64,000 nucleotides of DNA from positions 350,347-414,346 of the forward strand of contig JAYODU010000001.1 in assembly GCA_038106445.1 (NCBI GenBank), read 5' to 3'. Shown here one piece after another: positions 27,678 to 36,974 of this stretch (positions within the stretch are counted from its first letter, which is position 1; every line of letters begins with the position of its first letter). The translations under genes were made by a program, and so were the position numbers. Under the pieces are notes generated by a model that was given only the letters and a program-made list of their open reading frames with translations, had not been told where the DNA came from and searched no databases. The stretch is from Pseudemcibacter sp038106445. Lineage in GTDB: Bacteria; Pseudomonadota; Alphaproteobacteria; Sphingomonadales; Emcibacteraceae.

Positions 27678-29159
27678 CTATGAATAGTGTTGACTGACCA
27701 GTTTAACAAATGACTGATATTCACTGTAAATCTGTTTGTATTTTGCGACATTTTCCGCTACGGGCAAGCATTCTTTGCTTTTATCTTCAAAAAGATGATT
27801 GTCGCAGATAACATCTATCGGTTTCTGATTTCCTGTTTGTTTTTTATAGGCCCAGAGCGCCTGAAGTGCGGCCCCAAAGGCGGCATTTTCACTGGTCTTC
27901 AGAACCCGTACCGGAAGATTGAAAATATCTGCACACATTTGCCTCCAGAGCGCGCTTTTCGTTCCGCCACCGGTTAATGTCACCTTTTCAAATGCCATCC
28001 CGCATCGTTTGAAAGCGTCCAGTCCGGCTTTCAGATTAAAAGTGGCCGCTTCCATGGTGGAACGGATAAGATGGGCATTTGTCGTATTCTGGCTGTCCAG
28101 TCCGAAAATGGATGCCTTCGCATTGGGCAAGTTTGGGGTACGCTCTCCATTAAAAAAGGGAACCATGATGACACCGTCCGCACCGGGGGGAATAAAGGAT
28201 GCCAGTTTTTCCATACTTTCAAGATCAACTTCCAGAAGATTACGCATCCGTTCGGTCGCAACCGTGCAATTCATGGTACAAAGAAGCGGTAACCAGCCGC
28301 CGGATGATGAACAAAAAGCAGCCAGCTCCCCCTTTGGATCGGTTGCCGGTCTGTCATGATACGCAAATAATGTACCCGATGTTCCCAGACTGGCGGTAAG
28401 TTCACCGCATTTTACATTGCCGGTACCAATGGCAGCCATCATATTGTCACCCCCTCCGGCGGAGACAATAAGGTCTTGAGACAAGCCAAGCGTGCGGGCA
28501 ACTTCCGGTTTTATTTTACCGGCAATGTCATCTGCTTCGATAAGCTCGGGCAAACAGCGGGTAAGATCACGTTCACTGTCAAGCGCACTGATGATAGGCG
28601 CACTCCATTTTCTGGTCCTTATATCTAGGAGCCCTGTCCCGGATGCATCGCCGCATTCCATAACGCAGTTTCCGGTCAGGTGAAAATTCAGATAATCGTG
28701 GGGAAGCAGGATCGTATTCATCCTGCTGTATGCATCGGGATTATATTTTTTAAGCCAGCGAATTTTTGAAGCTGTGTAGCCGACAGCAATATGATTACCG
28801 GCGATTTCAATGCATTTTTCCCTGCCGCCAACCGCATCCATAATGTCATCACATTCAGCCGTAGTCGATGTATCACACCAAAGCTTTACGGGCACCAGTA
28901 CTTCACTGGTATCATCAATTGCGACAAATCCGTGTTGCTGCCCGGATACTCCGATTGCAACGACAGTATCCCGTATTTTTTGATCGATGGCATTTACGCA
29001 TTTGTAAAAAGCATCCAGCCACCATTTTGCGTGTTGCTCCATGGAGCCGTCCTCGCGTGATATTAATTCAAGTTGCTGGCTTTTCTCGGCGATAACTTTG
29101 CGCTGCTTAGGGTTATAAACAATAACCTTGACACTTTGGGTTCCCAGGTCCACGCCCAT
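27678..29159 (-). CDS. xylB: XylB, xylulokinase
   Basis: FGGY carbohydrate kinase phosphorylating D-xylulose to feed the pentose phosphate pathway. Motifs: GVDLGTQSVKVIVY (phosphate 1), GVSGQQHGFVAID, the substrate region NGERTPNLPNAKASIFGL, and LTGGGTKSALWRQMCADIFNLPV near the C-terminus. The only ordinary in-frame start is ATG 29159, which leaves the first beta strand nearly without N-terminal residues and has no ribosome-binding site. An ATT at 29180 with AGGGAG about 8 bases upstream would add seven residues that fit the family better. Followed by xylA. Confidence 0.94.
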   Translation of the reverse strand: MGVDLGTQSVKVIVYNPKQRKVIAEKSQQLELISREDGSMEQHAKWWLDAFYKCVNAIDQKIRDTVVAIGVSGQQHGFVAIDDTSEVLVPVKLWCDTSTTAECDDIMDAVGGREKCIEIAGNHIAVGYTASKIRWLKKYNPDAYSRMNTILLPHDYLNFHLTGNCVMECGDASGTGLLDIRTRKWSAPIISALDSERDLTRCLPELIEADDIAGKIKPEVARTLGLSQDLIVSAGGGDNMMAAIGTGNVKCGELTASLGTSGTLFAYHDRPATDPKGELAAFCSSSGGWLPLLCTMNCTVATERMRNLLEVDLESMEKLASFIPPGADGVIMVPFFNGERTPNLPNAKASIFGLDSQNTTNAHLIRSTMEAATFNLKAGLDAFKRCGMAFEKVTLTGGGTKSALWRQMCADIFNLPVRVLKTSENAAFGAALQALWAYKKQTGNQKPIDVICDNHLFEDKSKECLPVAENVAKYKQIYSEYQSFVKLVSQHYS

Positions 29160-29243
29160 AATGGTGTAATTCTTGGTAATTACTTTAACTCCCTATGTTA
29201 GGAAACAATGTTTTTGATCATCAGCTTTAAAAGAGGAAACTGT

Positions 29244-29795
29244 TTATTTTATATTTAAATATTTTGGCTCCAGATTAAATGCAATCACGGTTCGCGGTAC
29301 CAAGCTTTTACTTGGGGGTGCTTGATGCAACATCCATGACGGGAATACCAGAATTTCACCTTCCTCCATTTTTGGTGAATAAACAGCATTGGAGTTCATT
29401 TCATCATTGGGATCAAGGAAGGGACGGAACAACATTGTCGACCAATGATGTTCGGGGTCAAACTGCGCATAAAAAACACAACTGTAACCAACGGGTTGAT
29501 GTTGATGTGCAGAATGATCAGCAAGATTGATATATTGTTGTGCCCATATGTCCTGCAACCGGGTATTTGTTTGCTCAAGCAGAGGGCTTATTTGTGGCTC
29601 AAGAAACTCGTTCCAGATTTTTTCGCGCCAGACCTGATGTCTTCCATAATCTGTGTAGAATCCTTCTGTCGGGCGGTATTCCGGATCTTTTGTATCGCGA
29701 ATTGTATCTAAAAGATAACCCTTATACTTTTCCCATCCCCGGGTTTTGATTTTATGTACAAGGGTAGGGAAAAGTTTAAAAGTTACAACTTCCAT
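29244..29795 (-). CDS. Putative Fe(II)/2-oxoglutarate oxygenase (TIGR02466-like)
   Basis: 183 residues resembling the small 2OG-Fe(II) oxygenases of TIGR02466: an N-terminal LFPTLVH start, a central HQHQPVGYSCVFYAQF segment, and a C-terminal EGEILVFPSWMLHQAPPSK followed by an arginine (VPRTVIAFNL), consistent with a distal iron histidine and a 2-oxoglutarate-binding arginine. The substrate is unknown. It lies 84 bases upstream of xylB on the same strand, but whether they are cotranscribed is unclear. Confidence 0.65.
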   Translation of the reverse strand: MEVVTFKLFPTLVHKIKTRGWEKYKGYLLDTIRDTKDPEYRPTEGFYTDYGRHQVWREKIWNEFLEPQISPLLEQTNTRLQDIWAQQYINLADHSAHQHQPVGYSCVFYAQFDPEHHWSTMLFRPFLDPNDEMNSNAVYSPKMEEGEILVFPSWMLHQAPPSKSLVPRTVIAFNLEPKYLNIK

Positions 29796-29910
29796 TCTCG
29801 TATCTCCGTATGCGTAAACTGTTTTAATTTATGATTATTTTTGCTTAAGAGCACTCTATATGATGCTATTTTACTTTGCAAATTGTTGACTAAGCTGACG
29901 GGATAGTTTT

Positions 29911-31281
29911 TTAGTTGCCAAACGAACTATTTTTATCAGGAATAACCCACCTGTCTTGCTCAAGGTCAACACCGCCACCCATTTCTTCGATGACAACACG
30001 GTCTATGATGAGCATTCCCCGTTCAGCCATCATCGTGAACGTATCTTCGCCAAACCTGTCGGGCGTATGGTCCGGAAACTCCCTTCTTGTGCGGCCAATC
30101 CAATAATTTTCCGAAAAGTTTTTCTTGTTAAATGCATCTTCAACGCCATTTTTTCCGAGCATAAAACCAATTAACCCACCCCATGTTGCTGTAGGATTAT
30201 CAGAATCCCATCCGGCCAAGGTGCCTATTTTAATTGTTTTAAGTAAATCTCCTTCACCATAAAACAGACTAACGAGACTAGCAGCAAAATTGATGCCGGC
30301 ATCGTATTCACTTTCATAAAAATAACCGTCCCGGCTTACACGTTGATAACGGATATAAATGGCGTCACGTGTTTTTTCCCAGTCGTCCTTATCTATATTG
30401 TTTTCATAATCCTCCTTGATGAAATCATACATTTTGGCCGGATAAGAATTTTCAGGAAGTCTTGTTCTGGCTTTTTCAGCCATCCATTGAAGCTTCTCTT
30501 TCATGGATAATGTCGGATCGGCAACCGATGCCAGTGAATGCATAATCACATAAAATTCTGCGATCCATTCTGCTTCATTTTTTGCGGTAGTTCTGATTGG
30601 AAGATGGGCCATTTTTAATACTATATCCGGGCGTCCCGGTGCCAAAAGCCCGAAAATTTCAGTCGTAAGCTGCGCATCGATTTTATTAAAGTCTCTGTTA
30701 TTTTCAGGTTCGCTTGTCGCCGGTGGCAAAAGACCATCATATCGCATCAGGTAATATGCATTTTCATTGGAAACCCACAAAAAATTATCCTGATTTTCAG
30801 CAGAATGAATATGACGCATCCAACCATCGCGGATTTGTTCAGCACTTAAAATGCTTGTGTTATTTTCATCAAGCAAATGTTGATACATATATTCTATGTC
30901 CGTATCATCATCCGCACCCCATACACCACGGTCATCTACAAACATGAAATTTATGGAATTCGCTTCAAAAACGTCATCGTCAGAGAAAAAAATTTGATAA
31001 CGATTATTCCAATCCATATCCGTATAGAAAGGATAATCGTTTCGTCTTGTTTCAGTGATAAGACCGGTCCAGTTTGCAATGGACTGTGCCAACCAGAAAC
31101 CATGTAATTTTTTAACAAATTCACTACGGGGAACTGTAAAATGGTCTGGGGTTACTTCGATTTTTTGATAGTTGAGTTCATCATCTTGAAGTGTAGCGGA
31201 TAAGGCATTAGAAGCGGTTACTGTCAGACACGCAAACAATAGTAGCGGAACAATAAATTTCATTAAAAAATATTCAATCAT
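29911..31281 (-). CDS. Exported ADP-ribosylglycohydrolase-family protein
   Basis: 456 residues with a signal peptide (MKFIVPLLLFACLTVTASNALSA if started at the in-frame ATG 31263). The mature part is ADP-ribosylglycohydrolase-like: GFWLAQSIANWTG near the N-terminus, the dinuclear metal motif WGADDDTDIEY, and the second metal motif GWDSDNPTATWGGLIGFMLG. Intracellular members remove ADP-ribose from proteins; periplasmic members are mostly uncharacterised and may hydrolyse other glycosidic substrates. Neighbours are two oxygenases and xylose genes. Confidence 0.78.
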   Translation of the reverse strand: MIEYFLMKFIVPLLLFACLTVTASNALSATLQDDELNYQKIEVTPDHFTVPRSEFVKKLHGFWLAQSIANWTGLITETRRNDYPFYTDMDWNNRYQIFFSDDDVFEANSINFMFVDDRGVWGADDDTDIEYMYQHLLDENNTSILSAEQIRDGWMRHIHSAENQDNFLWVSNENAYYLMRYDGLLPPATSEPENNRDFNKIDAQLTTEIFGLLAPGRPDIVLKMAHLPIRTTAKNEAEWIAEFYVIMHSLASVADPTLSMKEKLQWMAEKARTRLPENSYPAKMYDFIKEDYENNIDKDDWEKTRDAIYIRYQRVSRDGYFYESEYDAGINFAASLVSLFYGEGDLLKTIKIGTLAGWDSDNPTATWGGLIGFMLGKNGVEDAFNKKNFSENYWIGRTRREFPDHTPDRFGEDTFTMMAERGMLIIDRVVIEEMGGGVDLEQDRWVIPDKNSSFGN

Positions 31282-31344
31282 GCCTAATCATATTCATATT
31301 TTTACAATTTTTACATAGCTTAAATGTACCAGTTGAATAATTTA

Positions 31345-32400
31345 TCATAACGGGATTGTCAGTTTGGTATCTTTTGTGATGATGCCACCACGGTCACCAA
31401 CTGTGATTGAACCGAAACGCTGTTTAAAACAGTCTGGTAGCGGTCTGTCACCATCAACCGAAAGCCAGAGCCTGAGAAGATGCCTTTTTTGCTCTAGATC
31501 TGGCCAGTCAATAAATCCTGTCCTGTCATGTAATAGCGAATGATTATGTACAAACTGGATATCACCCGGTTTAAGCCGCATTTGCAGATTAAGTTCCGGA
31601 TTATTTGCAAGCCCATCAAATAAATCAAGTGCTTCCAAGTGCTTTGCTGTTAGTCTGGGAACATCAGCGAACCTTTGCGCACTTTCAATATATTGGCGTT
31701 GATACATTCCGCTAAGGTACCCGGCATGCCAGCTTAAAACTGGAATTTCGAAGTAAGGTTTTTCACCTTCCGGTATTTCACCGCGTCGGTCCGTTGCGAT
31801 TGGTTCAAACAGTAAAGCTGTTAAATCAGGTCTTCTTTTATACATTTCATTGTAAATTGTTGCGATGCTGACTAACAGGGAATCCCCACCTTCTTTCGCT
31901 TCTTTCAGACACAGAAGGCCTACCACATCAGACGAATCTGTGTGAAAGGTCTGTCTTTCTGATGTTTGGTAGATACGTGCATTGGGGTCTTTAGCATCCG
32001 CCCCTTCATCGCGCACATGCCCAAGTATATGGCCACGGGCATTTTGCGAGCGCATATTGCCTAAGTAACATCCTATTCCACAGAAAATAATTGCCGATTT
32101 TTTCAAAGAATATGTCTGCACTGGAAGTCCGCGGACGACTTCAAAACCACGACCATGGATTAGATCAAGTTTGATCTGATCGAATTTTTTTCTTAATGTT
32201 GATAGGGGAAAGTATTCTTTAGAAATTTCGCTAATATCAAGTTCCGTATCAATAAAATATGATGCCGCATTTTCAAGTTCCCACACTTCTTTTTCTGTAA
32301 ATGAAGTAAGCCATTGATCTGGAGCTGTGGCTAAATCACGGCCAATCCATGCAAAAGGACCAGTAAGGGAGCTAGGTAGTTGAATGTATTTATCCGTCAT
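31345..32400 (-). CDS. TauD/TfdA-family dioxygenase
   Basis: Fe(II)/2-oxoglutarate dioxygenase fold. The iron-binding HxD is in FHTDSSDVVGLL, the distal histidine and nearby arginine in FVHNHSLLHDRTGF and HLLRLWLS. The family includes taurine, alkylsulfate, carnitine and trimethyllysine hydroxylases; the length (351) and N-terminal region (GPFAWIGRDLA) match a poorly characterised plant- and fungus-like group. Substrate cannot be assigned. It is transcribed alone, 60 bases upstream of the ADP-ribosylglycohydrolase gene. Confidence 0.85.
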   Translation of the reverse strand: MTDKYIQLPSSLTGPFAWIGRDLATAPDQWLTSFTEKEVWELENAASYFIDTELDISEISKEYFPLSTLRKKFDQIKLDLIHGRGFEVVRGLPVQTYSLKKSAIIFCGIGCYLGNMRSQNARGHILGHVRDEGADAKDPNARIYQTSERQTFHTDSSDVVGLLCLKEAKEGGDSLLVSIATIYNEMYKRRPDLTALLFEPIATDRRGEIPEGEKPYFEIPVLSWHAGYLSGMYQRQYIESAQRFADVPRLTAKHLEALDLFDGLANNPELNLQMRLKPGDIQFVHNHSLLHDRTGFIDWPDLEQKRHLLRLWLSVDGDRPLPDCFKQRFGSITVGDRGGIITKDTKLTIPL

Positions 32401-32607
32401 TGTTTTCCACTTATAAAACTTTCCAGATTTTGGAATTATTCAAGACCTGCGTCAAGATATACTGGACAGCATAGAAATAAATTCCCTCCATAAAGGGTGT
32501 AAATTTGATTTTGTCGATGAATTAACGGATGTTGCTAACCTATACGATTCAGTGCAAATTGATATGCAATTATAACGAGCATAATTAATATTTTACTAAC
32601 ATTATGC

Positions 32608-32635
32608 TTGAATCTTAAAAATGACTTGTTATTAT
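32608..32635 (+). promoter_or_regulatory. Candidate promoter for the VPLPA-CTERM gene
   Basis: TTGAAT at 32608-32613 and TATTAT at 32630-32635 are 16 bases apart, about 50 bases before the start codon at 32689. The 288-base gap 32401-32688 is otherwise AT-rich with no ORF. Low-information match in AT-rich sequence. Confidence 0.35.
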
Positions 32636-32688
32636 CCAAATGAAATTTAATTAAAAGTTATTAACTCTAAGTATATTGGGGATTTGTA

Positions 32689-33520
32689 ATGAATAAGTGG
32701 TTCATTGTTGGTTTAATTCAATCTGTTTTTCTAATTTTCACATCATCTTCCATAGCAACTGTTGTAACGGTTATTCAGGATCCGGCCGTTTCATATCAAT
32801 GGTCCGTTTCTGAAGGTACTCCTACAATCGTTGATGTTGCCGGTGAAGGCGGCGCTGGAAAATAATGCACCAGCTGGTACAGGTGTTTTAAAACTTGATA
32901 CAACTGGCGGTGTTGCTAAATCGGAAGTTGTTATGAACGGCCCGTTTGGGACCGTATCCGATTTTATTGGCACAGACATAACAATTTCATTCGATTATTT
33001 TCAGCAAAGTGGTGCACCGCTTACCACGATTGCCCCGGCATTTAAATTTACGGTTTTTGATGCCGATTTTGTTGGCGACGGCTTTGCAACATTTATTTAT
33101 GAACCCTACTATCAGATATTCGCGGATCCCGCCAAACCGGCAAATTCGGACCCTTTAAAGGATTTGTGGACACATGTTGAAATTGATCTTGATAACGGTT
33201 TTTTCTGGCATACCGGAATATATGGTGATCCGGCTGCAATTGATTATGACAATACACTTAATGACTGGATTACACAATTTGGTCTTGAGTTTGAAAACGC
33301 TCTCATAGGTCAGTTATTTTTTGGCATTGGTAGCGGGACACCGGATCAGGTTGGCTATGTCGATAATGTGCAGTTTACTCTAGGGGATTTTAGCCCGGTC
33401 TATGATTTTGAAGTGGCGGCTGTTCCGATCCCAGCAGCTTTGCCTTTATATGGATCAGGGCTGGCATTAATGGGCTTTATAGGGTGGCGTAAGCGCCGTC
33501 GAAAGCTGATTACAGTCTAG
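32689..33520 (+). pseudogene. VPLPA-CTERM sorted exported protein, frameshifted
   Basis: ATG 32689 (purine-rich GGGGA upstream) opens a 58-codon frame with a signal peptide (MNKWFIVGLIQSVFLIFTSS) that hits TAA at 32863. The protein continues in the next frame from about 32855 to 33520, through a beta-rich domain (ITISFDYFQQSGAP, GYVDNVQFTLGDF) to VPIPAALPLYGSGLALMGF plus WRKRRRK, the tripartite VPLPA-CTERM signal (motif, membrane helix, basic tail) recognised by an exosortase. Removing one A from AAAA at 32859-32862 joins the two frames. It may be a decayed gene, phase variation or a homopolymer error. No exosortase gene is in the window. Confidence 0.8.
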
Positions 33521-33540
33521 ATTCTAATGAAATAAACGAT

Positions 33541-33570
33541 AAAGGCGGTCTCTTGGGTCGCCATTTTTGT
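33541..33570 (+). terminator. Probable Rho-independent terminator after the VPLPA-CTERM gene
   Basis: GGCGG (33544-33548) pairs TCGCC (33558-33562), with five T following the adjacent AT. The stem is short with one G-T pair, so this is a moderate call, but the position 20 bases after the stop fits. Confidence 0.55.
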
Positions 33571-33646
33571 TTCAATATTCGTTTGCTAAAATAACGTCCC
33601 TAGATAATAATTATATCCAATAAGCCTAATTTTACGGAGAAAAGTA

Positions 33647-35668
33647 ATGATCATAAGGGGATTGTTTAGATTTATAGTATTTCTAATTTCTGTATCCAAC
33701 ATTGCTACATGTATTGTAAATGCACAAGCCACGTCAGAAGAGTTTACGATAGATCATATTCTGAGTATTAAAGCACCCAGTTCAATTACTATCAGCCCGG
33801 ATGGCAAATGGATTGCGTATGTCGTCAGTCGTATTGATGAAGAAAAAAACAAATCTTTTAACCAGATCTGGATGACGTCGGTAGATGGGGAGGTTACCAT
33901 TCCCATGACGGCTTCATATACAAATGCCGGAAGCCCGCAGTGGAACCCAGACGGTAGTTCGTTAGGTTTTATTGGGACACGTGGTGATGATGAAGATGCT
34001 AAATCACAGGTATGGCTTCTTGATCTGCGAGGTGGTGAAGCACAACAATACACACACGTTGAACAGGGAATTGAGGAGTTTCTCTGGTCACCGGATGGCC
34101 GCATAATGCTTCTTACAATACGCGATCCTGAACAGAAAGAGTTGGATGACGATGGCAAGGAAGTAAAAGATAAAAAACCCAAACCATGGATCATCGACAG
34201 GCTTCAGTTTAAAAGGGATTATGTAGGATATCTTGATAGCAGGCGCACACATTTTTATCTTTATAACGGTGAGGGGGACCCGGTTCAGATTACATCGGGT
34301 GATTATGATGATAGTAGCCCCGAATGGGCCCCGGATGGAAGCAAAATAGCGTTTGTTTCAAACCGTGACGGCGATCCTGATGGAAGTTCCAATAGTGATA
34401 TTTGGGTTGTTAGTGGCGATCCGGATGTGGACGAGTATCCATTAACACAGATAACAACTAATGAAGGTAGTGATAGCAGCCCAACGTGGTCACCTGATGG
34501 TAAGCTGATTGCGCATCTGACAGTAACCGAACCAGCAAAACTATGGTATGCTACACAGAATTTGGCAATCGCCAGCGCGGAAGGCAGCGATGTAAAAATT
34601 CTGACCACTGACTTTGATCGCATGATTTATCGCCCTGCTTTTTCCCATGATGGAAATTCGATCTATTTCATGGCAGAAAATGGTGGAAATCAACCTGTTA
34701 TGGTGATCAATATAGATGGCTCCGGGCTCAAAGTTGTTACCGGCGGTGAGTTAACGGTTCGTCAATTTGAGCTGGCAAAGGATGGCCGTCTTGCAACTAT
34801 CCAGTCAAGCCATCATATGCCGTTTGAAGTCCATATCAGTGATGCAGGCAAAATGAAGCGCCTTACAAAGCTTAATGATGAGTTATTGAAAGATGTAAAA
34901 CTGGCGCGTGTTGAGCGGTTAAAAGTGCCAGGATGGAACGATGAGGAAGTTGAAAGCTTTGTCTATTACCCGTCCGATTATAACTCAAATTTAAAATACC
35001 CGACAATATTTGTTCTGCATGGTGGGCCGGTGGCACAGCATGATACTTCATTTAATACATGGGCACAACTTTATGCGGCTAATGGCTATATCGCAGTTTT
35101 ACCAAATCCACATGGTTCAACAGGGTATGGGGGGGATTTTACATATTCACTTAATCGTCAGTGGGGCGTTCCTGATTTTGCTGATGTGGATAAAACCGCG
35201 GATCATCTGGTGGTAGCTGGAATAAGTGATGGCGATAGGTTGGGTGTTGGCGGTTGGTCATATGGCGGCATTTTAACCAATTATATGATTACCAAATCCA
35301 GCCGATTTAAAGGGGCTGTGACGGGTGCCAGTGAAGTAAATCACCGTGCAAATTATGGCCATGATCATTATCAGCTTCAATGGGAAATTGAATTTGGACT
35401 TCCATGGGAAAATATTGAAGCATGGGAAGCCATAAATCCATTTAATGATATTGGAAAAATAACAACACCTACGCTTGTGATGGGGGGTGAGCATGACTGG
35501 AATGTACCAATCCAGAATTCAGAGCAGCTTTACCAGGGGCTTCGAAGATTAGGTGTTGATACCCAACTCGTTGTGTATCCTGATGAACATCATGGTATCA
35601 GGCTTCCCAACTTCCAACGGGATCGTTTTGAACGTTATCTTGAATGGTTCAATAAATATGTTAAATGA
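33647..35668 (+). CDS. Exported S9-family serine peptidase (prolyl oligopeptidase/acylaminoacyl-peptidase type)
   Basis: 673 residues: signal peptide (to about NAQA), a seven-bladed propeller built of PD40 repeats (ISPDGKW, WNPDGSSLGF, WSPDGR, WAPDGSKIAF, WSPDGKLIA) and a C-terminal alpha/beta hydrolase domain from about residue 430. The catalytic triad can be read as S538 (GWSYGG), D617 (GEHDW) and H649 (EHHG). Such enzymes cleave short peptides that pass through the propeller. It has its own start with no close upstream neighbour and is followed by a perfect inverted repeat. Confidence 0.93.
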   Translation: MIIRGLFRFIVFLISVSNIATCIVNAQATSEEFTIDHILSIKAPSSITISPDGKWIAYVVSRIDEEKNKSFNQIWMTSVDGEVTIPMTASYTNAGSPQWNPDGSSLGFIGTRGDDEDAKSQVWLLDLRGGEAQQYTHVEQGIEEFLWSPDGRIMLLTIRDPEQKELDDDGKEVKDKKPKPWIIDRLQFKRDYVGYLDSRRTHFYLYNGEGDPVQITSGDYDDSSPEWAPDGSKIAFVSNRDGDPDGSSNSDIWVVSGDPDVDEYPLTQITTNEGSDSSPTWSPDGKLIAHLTVTEPAKLWYATQNLAIASAEGSDVKILTTDFDRMIYRPAFSHDGNSIYFMAENGGNQPVMVINIDGSGLKVVTGGELTVRQFELAKDGRLATIQSSHHMPFEVHISDAGKMKRLTKLNDELLKDVKLARVERLKVPGWNDEEVESFVYYPSDYNSNLKYPTIFVLHGGPVAQHDTSFNTWAQLYAANGYIAVLPNPHGSTGYGGDFTYSLNRQWGVPDFADVDKTADHLVVAGISDGDRLGVGGWSYGGILTNYMITKSSRFKGAVTGASEVNHRANYGHDHYQLQWEIEFGLPWENIEAWEAINPFNDIGKITTPTLVMGGEHDWNVPIQNSEQLYQGLRRLGVDTQLVVYPDEHHGIRLPNFQRDRFERYLEWFNKYVK

Positions 35669-35726
35669 GAATAATGTCTCGGCATGAGGATTTATTTACC
35701 TTTCTGACTGCAAATAGTAACGTCAC

Positions 35727-35757
35727 GAATATACCCTCATACTTTGAGGGTATATTC
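35727..35757. repeat. Perfect 13-base inverted repeat
   Basis: GAATATACCCTCA at 35727-35739, loop TACTT, TGAGGGTATATTC at 35745-35757: a perfect 13-pair stem between the S9 peptidase and the ATP-grasp gene. No T-run follows immediately, so it is not a classical terminator on either strand, though it could still end or stabilise the peptidase transcript or serve as a dyad operator. Confidence 0.75.
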
Positions 35758-35867
35758 ATTCCCACAAAAATGTGATTTGATTAATTTGGGAATTTAAGGC
35801 TATTCTTATGCTTCCAATAAGTGCATATTTGTTATCTGACTTTTATGTAAATTTCTAGGAGTAAGAG

Positions 35868-36971
35868 TTGAATTCTCGCGTAAACGTAGCCCTGTTGTCG
35901 GGCGATTAAGTTATTGATTTTAAAGTTCTTTATTGTCTCTACCGTGCCTATCCCAATGTTCATATTATTTGCAATGATGAAAAATCATTGATCAAATATT
36001 CACGATACAAAAAGTCTTTTAACTATATTCCTTGGGCTGTTTCAGGCGAAGATCAGGAAGAAGTTGCTACAAAGATAAAAGAATATTGCGATGCTGAAGA
36101 AATAAAAATCATCGTGACAGGCGGTTCTAAATCTTCAATATATTTAGACAGATATAAGCATATATTTTCCAACCAGATACCTTTTCCGACAGCAGACGAC
36201 CAAACAATAGAAAATACAGATAACAAATGGATTTTTGCGAAGACATTAATGGCAGAAGGTATTTCGACACCTTTCACAATGTTGGTTGATACTGAGGAAG
36301 CGGTAGCAGATGAGAAAAAAGCAGAACTTGAGGAGAAAATAGGTTTTCCAATGATTGTAAAACCTGTTCACGGTGATGGTGGATTAGGGGTCAGGTTAAT
36401 ACATGATTTTGAAGAACTAAAAGACCATGTATTGGGGAGGCATCCATATAATGATTTACCCTTGATTGTGCAGGAATATATTGAAGGATGGGACATCGAC
36501 CATAGTTTTGTTTCTGTTGATGGAACTATTTTATGCTACGCGGTCCAACGCTGGGAAAATCCGGATGTATTGGAATTTTGCAAAAACGAACAGGTAGAAA
36601 AACTGGCGGAACAGATTATTGATGTTTTTGATTATTCCGGTCCGGGTCATTTTGATATGATTATTGACAGTAATGATGGCAAAGTTTATGTACTCGAAAT
36701 GAATCCGGGCTTTTGGCGTTCCGTACCGGCAGCAATGTGGGCCGGTCTCAATATTGTACAGTCAGCAGTGGATGCTTCACTTGGAAAAGAGTTTGCAAGT
36801 GAAGGTGCGATAGGTACTTATGTTTTACCGGGAGCAAAAATCAAGAATCTTATAAAGAAACCCTGGACATATTTTTCATTGCCCAAAACAGACCGTCAGG
36901 AAATATGGTTTATTCTAATAGATCCCATGCCTCAGTTAATGGCATTTTTGGGGAAAGGTTTTGGCGGTTGA
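35868..36971 (+). pseudogene. ATP-grasp domain protein with an in-frame stop at codon 14
   Basis: AGGAG at 35857 precedes TTG 35868, which opens MNSRVNVALLSGD, then TAA at 35907-35909. The same frame continues VIDFKVLYCLYRAYPNVHII, the expected first Rossmann-like strand and helix of an ATP-grasp protein, through to 36971. The intact part shows FPMIVKPVHGDGGLGVRLI (ATP-binding lysine and glycine loop), VQEYIEGWDIDHSF and the metal-binding FDMI...VLEMNPGFWRS. The remaining ORF can only restart at TTG 35988 without the first strand. ATP-grasp enzymes ligate a carboxylate to an amine or thiol; the substrate is unknown. Confidence 0.8.
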
Positions 36972-36974
36972 CAA

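Noticed and set aside
28031..28359. Several 60-146 codon frames opposite xylB.
   Set aside because: They lie wholly within xylB on the other strand, lack ribosome-binding sites and show no family resemblance.
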